Shown: one piece after another, positions 42,608 through 51,916 of the stretch
Layout: each line of letters begins with the position of its first letter
Numbering within the stretch: position 1 is the first letter of the stretch
DNA from: Pacificibacter marinus
Lineage (GTDB): Bacteria > Pseudomonadota > Alphaproteobacteria > Rhodobacterales > Rhodobacteraceae
Length of the DNA: 64,000 nt
Reading direction: 5' to 3'
Assembly: GCF_018860665.1 (NCBI RefSeq)
Contig: NZ_JAHKPK010000014.1
Location: forward strand, 1 to 64,000
Program-made: the position numbers and the translations under genes
Notes under the pieces: generated by a model
Database searches by the model: none
What the model saw: only the letters and a program-made list of their open reading frames with translations
Told to the model about the DNA's origin: nothing

Positions 42608-45255
42608 CACTGCCTTGCCAATCAAACGAAACGCGGTCCACTTGCCCTTATTGCGGGGTTGGCTGCGGCGTATTGCTGAAATCTGACGATCAAGGCGGGT
42701 TGAGTGTGCGGGGCGACCCTGAGCATCCTGCCAATTTCGGGCGTTTGTGTTCGAAAGGGTCTGCTTTGGGCGAAACTGTGTCCCATGCAGGCCGCTTGTT
42801 GTCCCCACAAATTGACGGTGTCGACTCTGATTGGGACACAGCGTTGGATTTGGTGGCGCAAAAGTTCAAACAGACTATCGCAGACCACGGGCCAGACAGC
42901 GCGGCATTTTACGTCTCGGGTCAGTTGCTGACCGAAGACTATTACGTTGCCAATAAACTGATGAAAGGCTTCATCGGATCTGCCAATATCGACACCAATT
43001 CGCGGCTGTGCATGGCCTCTACCGTGGCGGGGCACAAACGTGCTTTTGGCACAGATACAGTGCCCGGCACTTACGAAGATCTGGAAGCCGCCGATCAAAT
43101 CGTGCTGGTCGGATCAAATTTGGCATGGTGCCATCCGGTCTTGTATCAACGCATCGTGGCAGCGCGTGAAAAGAACCCCGATTTGAAAATCATCGTCGTC
43201 GATCCACGGCGCACCGCAAGTTGCGATCTGGCTGATTTGCATCTGCCTTTGCGCGTGGGCACCGATGTGGCTTTGTTCAACGGGTTGCTGGCTGAAATCG
43301 CATCACAAGGTGCCAGTGATCAGAAATACCTAACCCATGTGAACGGGGCAGAGGCGGCGATTAAAGCTGCGCGCAAAGGCGATCCAACTGTCACGGACCT
43401 TGAACCTGAGATATTGCAGCGTTTCTATGACATGTGGATCGGCACGCCGAAAACGGTCACGGTGTTTTCCCAAGGGGTCAATCAGTCCTCTGCGGGCGCA
43501 GACAAGGTCAACGCGATCTTGAACTGTCACCTTGTGACTGGACGGATTGGCACAAAAGGCTGTGGGCCGTTTTCTGTCACAGGACAGCCCAACGCCATGG
43601 GCGGACGCGAGGTCGGTGGTTTGGCCAATATGTTGGCCTGTCATCTGGACATCGAAAATCCTGCGCATCATGCGGCAGTCTCAACGTTTTGGCAGACAGA
43701 TCGTTTGTCGCCAAAGTTGGGCCTGAAAGCTGTCGATATGTTCGAGGCCGTGGGTGATGGGCGTATCAAAGCGCTCTGGGTCATTCACACAAATCCGGCG
43801 GTCTCGATGCCGGATGCCGACAAAGTGGTTGCAGCGATGAAATCTTGCGATTTTGTTGTTGTCTCAGACATCACTGCCGCCACAGACACGGCGCGTTTGG
43901 CGGATGTGTTGCTGCCCGCAAGCGCTTGGGGTGAAAAAGACGGCACAGTTACCAATTCGGACCGTACTATATCGCGTCAACGCCCCGCTATGGCGCCCCC
44001 TGGGAAGGCACGGGCTGACTGGGACATCTTGGCCGATGTTGGACGTCGCATGGGCTGGGGCGATGCCTTTGATTTCAAAACGCCTGCTGATATTTTTCGC
44101 GAATATGCGGATATGTCGCGCCTTGGTACGGTCTTTGGTAAGGACTTCGATATCTCTGCTTTGAGCGACATCGACAATATTGCCTATGATAGTCTTGTAC
44201 CGCAGCGCTGGCCGATCACGCATGCGTGTGAAGGCGGTCGGTTCTTTGCCGATGGGCAGTTCTTCACGGCGGATGGCAAGGCCAACATGCTGCCGCTGAC
44301 ATATCGCGCACCCGCTGCCAAAACTGGAAAACGCTATCCTTTGCGGATGAACACAGGTCGTATTCGTGATCAGTGGCACACGATGACCCGCACGGCGCTG
44401 TCTCCACGCTTGTCGGCGCATTTGGCCGAGCCCTTCATCGAAATTCATCCCGATGACGCGGAAGCCGCAGGGATCAAGCCATCGATGCTTGTGCAGGTCA
44501 AAAGCCCCGCGGGGTCGGGAATTTTTCGGGCAATGATCACGAGCCGCGTGCGACAAGGTGATGTGTTTGCTCCGATGCATTGGACTGGCGAGACCGCCCC
44601 CAGCGCGCGTGTTGATGCGCTTGTGCCGCCTGTGGTTGATCCTGTCTCAGGCCAGCCGGAAAGCAAAGCCTCTGTGGTGGCTGTGTCGCCTTATAAGGCC
44701 GAATGGTACGGCTTTGCTGTGTCGTCGGATGAGGTTGCGCCCAATTGCGATTATTGGGCGCGCGCCAAAACCCGCACAGGTTACCGTTTGGAATTGGCTG
44801 GGGCTGTCACACCTAAAGATTGGGAAGCCGAGGCGCGTCGCATGTTCGATCTGCCTGACATGCCAGCGCAAACAATGATTGATGCAAATTCTGGTACAGC
44901 ACGTCTGGCATTTTATGATGGCGCCGTGCTCAAGGCAGCTTTGTTTATCTCGAAAACACCTGTGGCTGTGATGCGCGACTATCTTGCCACTTTGCCCACA
45001 ACAGATGCGCCCCATGCGATTGCGGGCGTGTCGCCTTCCGATCAGCCCGATCCGGGCGCTGTCGTTTGCTCTTGCTTTAATGTGGGCATCAATACAATTG
45101 TGACGGCGATAGAGACCGATGGCCTGATGAGCGTCGAGGCCGTTGGCAAAGCCTTGCAAGCGGGTACAAATTGTGGCTCTTGCAGACCAGAAATTGCGGA
45201 CCTGCTGTTGAAACTGCGGGAGGCGCAGACACAAGCGAAAGAGGCAGCAGAATGA
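42604..45255 (+). CDS. nasA: Assimilatory nitrate reductase catalytic subunit
   Basis: An 883-residue molybdenum enzyme reducing nitrate to nitrite in the cytoplasm. The N-terminal 4Fe-4S motif is C14-x2-C17-x3-C21-x27-C49. The Mo-bis-MGD binding domains fill about 60-800. A C-terminal BFD-like 2Fe-2S domain uses CSC (C822, C824) and CGSC (C857, C860), as in Klebsiella-type NasA. There is no signal peptide. It needs the cofactor made with MobA (34214-34828). Its stop overlaps the next gene by ATGA. Confidence 0.94.
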   Translation: MTLPCQSNETRSTCPYCGVGCGVLLKSDDQGGLSVRGDPEHPANFGRLCSKGSALGETVSHAGRLLSPQIDGVDSDWDTALDLVAQKFKQTIADHGPDSAAFYVSGQLLTEDYYVANKLMKGFIGSANIDTNSRLCMASTVAGHKRAFGTDTVPGTYEDLEAADQIVLVGSNLAWCHPVLYQRIVAAREKNPDLKIIVVDPRRTASCDLADLHLPLRVGTDVALFNGLLAEIASQGASDQKYLTHVNGAEAAIKAARKGDPTVTDLEPEILQRFYDMWIGTPKTVTVFSQGVNQSSAGADKVNAILNCHLVTGRIGTKGCGPFSVTGQPNAMGGREVGGLANMLACHLDIENPAHHAAVSTFWQTDRLSPKLGLKAVDMFEAVGDGRIKALWVIHTNPAVSMPDADKVVAAMKSCDFVVVSDITAATDTARLADVLLPASAWGEKDGTVTNSDRTISRQRPAMAPPGKARADWDILADVGRRMGWGDAFDFKTPADIFREYADMSRLGTVFGKDFDISALSDIDNIAYDSLVPQRWPITHACEGGRFFADGQFFTADGKANMLPLTYRAPAAKTGKRYPLRMNTGRIRDQWHTMTRTALSPRLSAHLAEPFIEIHPDDAEAAGIKPSMLVQVKSPAGSGIFRAMITSRVRQGDVFAPMHWTGETAPSARVDALVPPVVDPVSGQPESKASVVAVSPYKAEWYGFAVSSDEVAPNCDYWARAKTRTGYRLELAGAVTPKDWEAEARRMFDLPDMPAQTMIDANSGTARLAFYDGAVLKAALFISKTPVAVMRDYLATLPTTDAPHAIAGVSPSDQPDPGAVVCSCFNVGINTIVTAIETDGLMSVEAVGKALQAGTNCGSCRPEIADLLLKLREAQTQAKEAAE

Positions 45256-46205
45256 CATTAGCCCCCCATGTACGCACATTAGGTCGTGGCCCTGGACGTT
45301 CGCGGTCGCTGACACGTGATGAAGCCTATGACGCGATGCAGATCATTCTAAGCGGCCAAGCCGCGCCTGAATCTGTTGGAGCTTTGTTGATGCTCTTGCG
45401 CATGAAAGGCGAGGTTGCAGATGAGATCGCGGGGTTTACCCAAGCCCTGCGCGATGATCTGCCCAATGCGCCGAAGCCCGATCTGGATTGGCCCAGTTAC
45501 GCCGCAGGGCGCACGCGTGGCCTTCCGTACTTTCTGCTGTCCGCCAAATTGGTCGCAGCGGCAGGCTATTCTGTGTTGATGCACGGCTTTAACGGCGAAG
45601 GCGAGGCGGCACAGACCATTCGCGATGCGCTGCCCTATGCTGGTATTCCTGTCTGCGACGATATTGGCGGGGCGACTGTCGCGCTCACTGCCGAGAAGAT
45701 CGCTTATCTGCCGCTTGAAAACTTCGCGCCAGAATTGCACCGTCTTTTACTGTTGCGCCGCGATTTTAACCTTCGTTCTTGTCTTAATACAGTCAGTCGG
45801 ATGCTCAACCCCGGTGCCGCCGATGCCAGTGTGCAAGGGGTCTTTCATCCCTCATACCGCGAACTTCAGGCGGATGCGTCTAAATTGCTGTCACTGACAT
45901 CCCTTACGGTGATCAAAGGCGGTGGAGGCGAATTTGAACGCAATCCATCCAAAGATATCGTTGCCTTCGGTCTTCGTGATGGTGCGTCTTGGGAACACAG
46001 CTATGCTCCTGATTTAGAGGCTACGCGTAAACTGAATGACGGCGAAACGGACCCCAAGCGGTTGCGCGATCTGTGGGAAGGCACTGCACATGATGCCTTT
46101 GCCGAAGGGATCGTCATCAGTACGGCAGCATTGGCATTGGACACTTTGGGTGTCGCAAATCCAAATGAAGTAGCGCGATCTTTGTGGGCCACACGCGCGC
46201 AATAA
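45252..46205 (+). CDS. Glycosyl transferase/TrpD2-like protein of the nitrate operon
   Basis: A 317-residue protein resembling the anthranilate phosphoribosyltransferase superfamily (YbiB/TrpD2 group): an N-terminal helical domain with LTRDEAYDAMQIILSG (about 19-34) and a larger domain with VLMHGFNGEGE. It is not the tryptophan enzyme, as the usual phosphoribosyl-binding GTGGD motif is not evident. It ends the nas operon, translationally coupled to nasA. TrpD2 members bind nucleic acids; what it does for nitrate use is unknown. Confidence 0.72.
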   Translation: MTLAPHVRTLGRGPGRSRSLTRDEAYDAMQIILSGQAAPESVGALLMLLRMKGEVADEIAGFTQALRDDLPNAPKPDLDWPSYAAGRTRGLPYFLLSAKLVAAAGYSVLMHGFNGEGEAAQTIRDALPYAGIPVCDDIGGATVALTAEKIAYLPLENFAPELHRLLLLRRDFNLRSCLNTVSRMLNPGAADASVQGVFHPSYRELQADASKLLSLTSLTVIKGGGGEFERNPSKDIVAFGLRDGASWEHSYAPDLEATRKLNDGETDPKRLRDLWEGTAHDAFAEGIVISTAALALDTLGVANPNEVARSLWATRAQ

Positions 46206-46357
46206 TGCACCGCTGAGAGGACGGCGGGGTTTTCTATTTGGGTCGCCTTTGACGTATTTTATGCGCAAAGAACCACATTTGTTTCCGCGATAATGCCCGA
46301 TTTTCGCCTTTTTGCCCTGCGATGTTTAATCAACAGGCAATGAGATTGGGATCGAAC

Positions 46358-46666
46358 ATGGCACTTTTAGAAAACGCACAGCTTTCTTTTGAAACTTGGT
46401 CAAATGGACTTACAGCTGCAGACAGCGCTGTCCTCGGCGTGATTGGATTTGGCCTTATGATTTTTGCGGTGGCCGCTTTGTTGATCCAGCGCCATGTCGA
46501 AAAGCGCATGCTGGAAAAGCACCAGATGACAGAGTGTTCGCGCTCGAACCGCCCTGTATTGGGGGTGCGCCACAGCCATATGCCCTGCAACGACAATAAA
46601 TCTGGACGCCTTTTGATCGGGCAAAAGAAAGATCCCTTTTTATCGCGTCTTGAACGTCTGGCATAA
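46358..46666 (+). CDS. Small single-pass membrane protein, unknown function
   Basis: A 102-residue protein from ATG 46358 (the frame is open 12 codons further up). One clear membrane helix (about 25-45, AVLGVIGFGLMIFAVAALLI) is followed by a basic region (QRHVEKRMLEKHQ) and a hydrophilic tail with two cysteines. I recognise no family. It stands alone between the nas operon and the next orphan gene. Confidence 0.6.
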   Translation: MALLENAQLSFETWSNGLTAADSAVLGVIGFGLMIFAVAALLIQRHVEKRMLEKHQMTECSRSNRPVLGVRHSHMPCNDNKSGRLLIGQKKDPFLSRLERLA

Positions 46667-46674
46667 AGATTACC

Positions 46675-46701
46675 GACACTATTTTTTGAGACACTATTTT
46701 T
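46675..46701 (+). repeat. 12-bp direct repeat GACACTATTTTT, two copies
   Basis: The same 12 bases occur at 46675-46686 and 46690-46701, 15 bases apart, directly upstream of the orphan gene at 46728. The arrangement suggests a promoter-proximal binding site or a small duplication. Confidence 0.5.
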
Positions 46702-46727
46702 AATGATATGAAGAGTTGAGAAACATA

Positions 46728-47099
46728 ATGTTTAAAATGGTCATACAGGCAGTGATGTTATCTGCCGCAGCACTTTTCTTTATTTTTTCGAAATCTGACG
46801 GGCTTCGAGCCGCGTCGAAAACGGGCGATTTTTCATCCATCGCTCAGGTTGCTGGCAATGGACAAGAGGGGGGCCTGTCTGGTTTGGGTGCTATGTCTGA
46901 GCGCTTTCAGAATGGCGACTATGGCGTGAATTGGGCCAAGTATGACCCACGCCGCCTTTGGCAGGACCGCCCAAAATCAATCCGCCTCAACCCCAAAACC
47001 ATTCACGTCGATCCAGCTGATGCAGAACAAGACCTTGCAGCCGTTATGGCTGCCAAAGGCCTTGACCCTGAAATCGTGACAACAGTCTATCTGGATTGA
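46728..47099 (+). CDS. Exported or membrane-anchored protein, unknown function
   Basis: A 123-residue protein beginning at ATG 46728. A hydrophobic N-terminus (about 4-23, VIQAVMLSAAALFFIFS) could be a signal peptide or anchor; the rest is hydrophilic with RRLWQDRPKSIRLNPKTI in the middle. No known domain was recognised. A tandem 12-bp repeat lies just upstream. It is convergent with mipZ, ending 22 bases from it. Confidence 0.6.
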   Translation: MFKMVIQAVMLSAAALFFIFSKSDGLRAASKTGDFSSIAQVAGNGQEGGLSGLGAMSERFQNGDYGVNWAKYDPRRLWQDRPKSIRLNPKTIHVDPADAEQDLAAVMAAKGLDPEIVTTVYLD

Positions 47100-47121
47100 G
47101 GCCTATCGGTCCCGCGAAATC

Positions 47122-47934
47122 CTAGAAATTGATGTCAACACCGGGCAAATCTAGTGCTTTCATCAGGTCACGGACCTCTTGACGGGCAGCGACATTTGAA
47201 ATGTTGAGCGCATTTTTGACGCCGATTTCTTTAAGGTCGAGCAGGGTCAAACCGCGTGGGAACAATTCGCGAAAGATGACACGTTCAGAAAAGCCTGGTG
47301 AGACACGAAAACCGATGCGCTTGGACAGATCGTGCATCGCGTCGCCGATTTTTTTCTTATTGTGCATGTTTTGCGCACCAAGACGGTTGCGCAAGACGAC
47401 CCAGTCTATGGGTTTAAGTCCTGCGGTGGCGCGCAATTGCCGCGCATTCCAAACCATTTCTGAATAAACGGATGGTCCAATGATTTTATTGGTTTCAGGA
47501 TCAACCCGCGCCAGCAAATCGAAATCGATAAAGCTGTCATTCATCGGGGTGACCAAGGTGTCGGCCAGTGAATGGGCGACTTGGCTCAAGCGTGTATGTG
47601 ACCCCGGGCAGTCGATCAAAATGAAATCACATGTTTCTTTCAAGCCTGCGACGGCCAAAGACAACCGGCGGTCATACATGTTTTCGCCTTCACCAAGATC
47701 AGAGGCATCGACATCGGGCAGATCGCGATATTCTGGCGTGGGAAGGTCAAAACCTTCACGCAAGCAGAATGCCAAGCGATTCTCAAGGTAGCGCGCCATG
47801 GTTTTCTGGCGCAAATCCAGATCCAGAGCCCCAACACGAAGCCCCATGCGCGACAAGGCCGTTGCGACATGCATGGACACGGTCGACTTACCTGCGCCGC
47901 CCTTTTCATTGCCTACGATGATAATATGAGCCAC
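47122..47934 (-). CDS. mipZ: Division-plane positioning ATPase MipZ
   Basis: A 270-residue ParA-like ATPase with the deviant Walker A KGGAGKST (about 11-18), Walker A' LDLDLRQ near 38 and Walker B FILIDCPG near 105. In alphaproteobacteria MipZ forms gradients from the chromosome origins and inhibits FtsZ away from midcell, replacing MinCD. It lies downstream of rpmE in the same orientation, separated by a terminator and 226 bases. Confidence 0.9.
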   Translation of the reverse strand: MAHIIIVGNEKGGAGKSTVSMHVATALSRMGLRVGALDLDLRQKTMARYLENRLAFCLREGFDLPTPEYRDLPDVDASDLGEGENMYDRRLSLAVAGLKETCDFILIDCPGSHTRLSQVAHSLADTLVTPMNDSFIDFDLLARVDPETNKIIGPSVYSEMVWNARQLRATAGLKPIDWVVLRNRLGAQNMHNKKKIGDAMHDLSKRIGFRVSPGFSERVIFRELFPRGLTLLDLKEIGVKNALNISNVAARQEVRDLMKALDLPGVDINF

Positions 47935-48106
47935 GTGTCATTCACCTTATCTGCGGCGCGCTTATATTGCGCGCTCCTGTTTCGCGTTGCCTCTATATGC
48001 CGCTGTTGCCCATATTGGTGCAAGTGCAATTGCGAAACTGAACTGAATTGAAAAGGAATTGTTGCCTGTCCCTCGCACAGATAATTGTCAGTGTCGGGTT
48101 ACAAAA

Positions 48107-48134
48107 AAAACGCCACTCCATGGAGCGGCGTTTT
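48107..48134 (-). terminator. Terminator after rpmE
   Basis: AAAACGCC-A-CTCC-AT-GGAG-C-GGCGTTTT forms a long symmetrical hairpin with T-runs on the minus strand, 27 bases after the rpmE stop. It ends the ribosomal-protein transcript. Confidence 0.85.
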
Positions 48135-48160
48135 CGGTAATACAGTCAAAGGTGTTTGGC

Positions 48161-48382
48161 TTAGAAGCCAAGACCTGCGTATTTGTTTTTGAACTTGGAC
48201 ACACGGCCGCCAGCATCAAGAAGACGGGAGCTGCCGCCATTCCATGCAGGGTGTGCAGTTGGGTCGATGTCGAGAGCAAGCTGATCGCCCTCGGACCCCC
48301 AAGTGGATTTCATTTGAACCACTGTACCGTCTGTCATTTTGACGTTGATCATGTGGTATTCTGGGTGTGTATCTTTTTTCAT
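48161..48382 (-). CDS. rpmE: 50S ribosomal protein L31
   Basis: A 73-residue ribosomal protein beginning [12 protein letters not shown]. It contains no cysteine, so it is of the zinc-independent kind. It follows rplS by 11 bases and is the last gene of the translation block, just before a terminator. Confidence 0.93.
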   Translation of the reverse strand: MKKDTHPEYHMINVKMTDGTVVQMKSTWGSEGDQLALDIDPTAHPAWNGGSSRLLDAGGRVSKFKNKYAGLGF

Positions 48383-48393
48383 GATAGTGCCCC

Positions 48394-48768
48394 TTACGCC
48401 TTTGGCGCTTTGTAGTTGGTGACTTCTGAGATACGTGCGGATTTACCGCGACGATCACGCAAGTAGTAGAGTTTCGCACGGCGCACACGACCACGACGCA
48501 CAACTTCGATGCTGTCGATGTTGGTTGAGTGCAGCGGGAATACGCGTTCTACGCCTTCACCGAATGAGATTTTGCGAACTGTGAACGAGCCGGCGATGCC
48601 TTTGCCGTTCTTACGAGCGATACAAACGCCTTCGTAGTTCTGTACACGAGAGCGCGTGCCCTCAGTAACTTTGTAACCAACGCGGATGGTGTCACCCGCT
48701 TTGAAATCTGGAATAGTCTTGCCAAGAGCAGCAACCTGCTCGGCTTCCAGCTGTGCGATAAGATCCAT
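48394..48768 (-). CDS. rplS: 50S ribosomal protein L19
   Basis: A 124-residue ribosomal protein at the 30S-50S interface. ATG at 48768 is preceded by TGGAGAA; the eight codons open upstream are not part of the family. Typical motifs include [16 protein letters not shown] and [13 protein letters not shown]. It lies 267 bases after trmD in the same direction, so it may have its own promoter. Confidence 0.94.
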   Translation of the reverse strand: MDLIAQLEAEQVAALGKTIPDFKAGDTIRVGYKVTEGTRSRVQNYEGVCIARKNGKGIAGSFTVRKISFGEGVERVFPLHSTNIDSIEVVRRGRVRRAKLYYLRDRRGKSARISEVTNYKAPKA

Positions 48769-49035
48769 CGCTATTCTCCAATATATGCTCACGGTATTTT
48801 CCGTGAAGGTGTGTACGTCCCCAGAGCTCTGCGTCTTCTATCGGGTCCATCAGGTGATGCCCGCCAGAGGGTTCAGGTCGTTTTCATTTATCGCGTCTGC
48901 TATGGGGCAAGATCTTGCGTCGAAGAAAACGCAAATGCCAATACACAAACGGTCCGGTGACTGATTCCAATCCCGAACAGCCGGTGTATAGGCGTCAATT
49001 GTCGCTTGGGCAAGCAGGGAATGGCGCGGATTGTG

Positions 49036-49863
49036 CTATTTAGGTTTGACGTATTCAGTCCACATGTCTGGCCGTCTGTCTTTGGTGGTTTCTTGTGCCA
49101 TTTTCAGACGCCAATCCGCAATTTTTCCGTGGTGGCCAGACATCAACACTTCGGGAATTTCACGCCCTCGCCAGTCTTTGGGGCGGGTATATTGCGGGTG
49201 TTCCAGCAAGCCGTTTGAATGGCTTTCCTCTTCGATACTTTCCGCATTGCCAAGCACGCCCGGCAAGAGCCGTACAGTGGCGTCGATCATCGCTGTCGCG
49301 GGGATTTCACCACCGGTCAAAACGAAATCGCCCAAGGAGACTTCTTCGATGCCAAAGTGTTCAATGACACGTTCATCAAGGCCTTCGAACCGACCACAAA
49401 TCATCGTCACGCCCTCGGCTTGGGACCATTTTTTCGCCATCGCCTGATCAAAGCGTTTGCCGCGTGGCGACAGATACACAAGTGGCCATTTCTCGCGGTC
49501 TGCCGGCAGGCCGTTCATCGCGAAATCTACAGCTTTGCCCATGATATCAGGACGCAAGACCATACCTGCACCACCGCCCGCAGGCGTGTCATCGACATTG
49601 CGGTGCTTGCCTTCGCCAAAGATACGCAGATCAATAGGCTCCAGTTGCCACAGCCCCTCTTGCAGAGCTTTGCCCGTCAAGCTTTCGCCCAACATCCCCG
49701 GAAAGGCGGTTGGCAAAAGCGTGATGATCTTGGCTTTCCACGTGCCCGCGATGTCAGGCGTGTCTTGCATCAATTCGCGCGGTTGCGCAGTTGGGCGCAC
49801 AGCCAAACGGCCGTGGGATTTGGTGGCAAGCTTAGGGGCGGTATTGGGTGTATCTGTGCTCAT
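49036..49863 (-). CDS. trmD: tRNA (guanine-N1-)-methyltransferase
   Basis: A 275-residue knotted SAM-dependent enzyme that methylates G37 of tRNAs to prevent frameshifting. The knot motifs LSPRGKRFDQ, GRFEGLDERV and GDFVLTGGEIPA are intact. About 40 residues precede the usual start of the family (near WKAKIITLLP); they may be an extension or a start within the region, since no better site was decided. The gene precedes rplS as in many bacteria. Confidence 0.92.
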   Translation of the reverse strand: MSTDTPNTAPKLATKSHGRLAVRPTAQPRELMQDTPDIAGTWKAKIITLLPTAFPGMLGESLTGKALQEGLWQLEPIDLRIFGEGKHRNVDDTPAGGGAGMVLRPDIMGKAVDFAMNGLPADREKWPLVYLSPRGKRFDQAMAKKWSQAEGVTMICGRFEGLDERVIEHFGIEEVSLGDFVLTGGEIPATAMIDATVRLLPGVLGNAESIEEESHSNGLLEHPQYTRPKDWRGREIPEVLMSGHHGKIADWRLKMAQETTKDRRPDMWTEYVKPK

Positions 49864-49902
49864 AGGCCCATATAGACGCGCGAGGGTGCAAAGGGAAAGG
49901 GC

Positions 49903-50679
49903 TTAGGGGGCTGTGCGTAAGATCGCCGCTTTGGCCGTTTTAAAATCTTTGCCCCAAAGTTTACGACGATTGAGCTCTAAAAGCTGCGCGCGTATGTCAT
50001 GGCTCAAAGAAACATTCACACTTTCGGGCAGTATCAAGTCCGAGCGTAAATGCGTCAAATTGAGAATATCCAGCAAGGGATCAATAGGATGATTAAGGTC
50101 TTCTATTGCCGTGGTGTGAACGGCCTGATCGCCTAAGCGGACGCGTAGATCGTTGATAATCTTGTCATGATCTGCGGCGACTGCGTACTTTGCGACATAG
50201 TCATCAAGGCTTATGGTGCACCGATTGTTTTTCAGTCGTTGCCAATGGCATGAGGCCAACCATCCTTCGCGTCGTGTTGTGTAATAGGTCTCAAAACTGT
50301 CTGCATCGCCCGCGACATCAATCCACGCATCACGGATCAATTCCATCGCAATCGGTGCTGGTTCGTATTTGCCCACGCCAGACGAGCCGGGAAAATGCCC
50401 AGCAAGGCTTTCACTGCTGACCAAGACAGGGCGTGGATCATCTTGGTTTACAAGCGCAAAGAACGCACGCGCATGGGCGGTGATATTGGCTTTCGTGTCT
50501 TTGCAGCGATTGCCCGAGAAATCTAAAACCGCCTGTGACAGCGCTGAAATCAACGCCCCTTGTTGCAGGTAAAGTTCAACATGGGGCAGCAGCAAGGCGC
50601 TGTTTTGGGCAAGTGTGGCCTGCAGGGTTTTCGTACCTGTTTTGTGAAACCCTGCATGTATGACGATACGCCTGCTCAT
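49903..50679 (-). CDS. Sulfotransferase-like P-loop protein
   Basis: A 258-residue protein opening with IHAGFHKTGTKTLQ (about 6-19), the PAPS-binding loop pattern of sulfotransferases. Later segments (LVSSESLAG, TTRREGWLASCHWQRL) fit that fold. The acceptor is unknown. It sits between rimM and trmD, a position not otherwise used in the canonical operon, with an 8-base gap to rimM. Confidence 0.68.
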   Translation of the reverse strand: MSRRIVIHAGFHKTGTKTLQATLAQNSALLLPHVELYLQQGALISALSQAVLDFSGNRCKDTKANITAHARAFFALVNQDDPRPVLVSSESLAGHFPGSSGVGKYEPAPIAMELIRDAWIDVAGDADSFETYYTTRREGWLASCHWQRLKNNRCTISLDDYVAKYAVAADHDKIINDLRVRLGDQAVHTTAIEDLNHPIDPLLDILNLTHLRSDLILPESVNVSLSHDIRAQLLELNRRKLWGKDFKTAKAAILRTAP

Positions 50680-50686
50680 GTGTTCT

Positions 50687-51196
50687 TTACTCGAATAACC
50701 CTTCGGGCGGATCGGCTATGATGCGTTTACTGGCCAAGTCGACGGTAGGGACGGCGGCTTTGGTGAAGGGCAGCAAGGCAGGTTCGCGCAGATTTGGCGC
50801 ATGGACCTCTAGCAGATCGCCAGCACCGTGATCGACCACAAGCCGCACTTCGCCCAATTTGGTGCCGCCAGTGTCAAAGACTTCGAGGCCAATCAAGTCG
50901 GTATAGTAATACTCATCATCGGGCAAAGAGGGCAGTTGATCACGGTTTGCAAAAACTGTGACGCCTTTAAGCGCATCGGCATCTTCTTTGGTTTTGACGC
51001 CAGACAAAGACACGACAAAGCCGTTTTTGATGGATTGCTTTAGCGTCACATCAAAGCTGCGCGCGCCGTCTTCGGTGAACAGCGGGCTGTAGTCAGCAAT
51101 CGCTTGTGGGTCCGCGCAAAAGGATTTGAGGCGCACATCGCCATGGACGCCAAATGACCCTGCGATGGCCCCAACGATAATTCTCGGTTCGCTCAT
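50687..51196 (-). CDS. rimM: Ribosome maturation factor RimM
   Basis: A 169-residue 16S rRNA processing factor with an N-terminal RimM domain ([19 protein letters not shown], about 8-26) and a C-terminal PRC-barrel ([13 protein letters not shown] near 95). It helps assemble the 30S head around S19. ATG at 51196 is preferred; five more codons upstream are open but their message contains the likely ribosome site AAAGAG. Confidence 0.91.
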   Translation of the reverse strand: MSEPRIIVGAIAGSFGVHGDVRLKSFCADPQAIADYSPLFTEDGARSFDVTLKQSIKNGFVVSLSGVKTKEDADALKGVTVFANRDQLPSLPDDEYYYTDLIGLEVFDTGGTKLGEVRLVVDHGAGDLLEVHAPNLREPALLPFTKAAVPTVDLASKRIIADPPEGLFE

Positions 51197-51272
51197 AGCG
51201 TGCTCTTTCATAGTCTAAGGCCTTTTACCAAAACCGGGATATGCGGCTTTGGTAAAAGGCTCTTGAGTAAGA

Positions 51273-51911
51273 TTACCGTGTCTCAAGTTTCGGGCAAGGC
51301 AAACGTTCTTCCCAACCCAGTTGTTCTAGCTCCGGATCCAACCCCTCAGATTCGGGATGCCCAATACACAGATAACCGACCAATTCCCAATCGTCAGGAA
51401 TGTCGAGATCCGCCTTCAGGCGCACGGCATCTAAAATAGACACCCAACCCAGTCCAAGTCCATAAGTGCGCAAGGTCAGCCAAAACTGCATAATCGCGCA
51501 GACGACAGAATATCGGCGCATTTCAGGCATGGTGCCTGCGCCAAGACCTTTGCCCTTTTGGGTGACTTCGTCGCAAAACACGGCCAAATGAATGGGGGCG
51601 TCTTGCAGGCCTGCGAGTTTCAATCCGGCATAGAGTTTCGCCGTGTCACCCGTATAACCGCGCAACGCCCGCGTGTTGGCGGTCTCGAAATTATCAAGAA
51701 CCGCCGCGCGGGCGTTGTCACTTATGACATCCACAATTCGCCAAGGCTGTGACAGCCCGACGGAAGGGGCCAAAGAAAAGCTCGTCAGGCATATGTCCAT
51801 AATCTCTTGGTCAACAGGGGTGCTGCGAAAACGCCGCACATCGCGCCGCAATCGCATCACCTTTTCAAGCGCTATACGCTCGCTGTCGGTAAAAGACGTG
51901 GACAGGGCCAA
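51273..51911 (-). CDS. bluB: 5,6-dimethylbenzimidazole synthase BluB
   Basis: A 212-residue nitroreductase-fold enzyme that breaks down reduced FMN with oxygen to make the lower ligand of vitamin B12. BluB features are RRDVRRFRSTPV (about 22-33) and SLAPSVGLSQPWR (about 46-58). It lies 5 bases after rpsP within the translation block, so it is probably co-transcribed with ribosomal genes. Confidence 0.85.
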   Translation of the reverse strand: MALSTSFTDSERIALEKVMRLRRDVRRFRSTPVDQEIMDICLTSFSLAPSVGLSQPWRIVDVISDNARAAVLDNFETANTRALRGYTGDTAKLYAGLKLAGLQDAPIHLAVFCDEVTQKGKGLGAGTMPEMRRYSVVCAIMQFWLTLRTYGLGLGWVSILDAVRLKADLDIPDDWELVGYLCIGHPESEGLDPELEQLGWEERLPCPKLETR

Positions 51912-51916
51912 GGGGC

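Noticed and set aside
43864-44580. Open frame of 238 codons on the minus strand
   Set aside because: It is antisense to nasA and shows no domain; the sense gene is certain.
47956-47974. GCGCGC-TTATATT-GCGCGC hairpin upstream of mipZ as a terminator
   Set aside because: No T-run follows on either strand and the sequence is simple alternating GC; more likely part of the promoter region.
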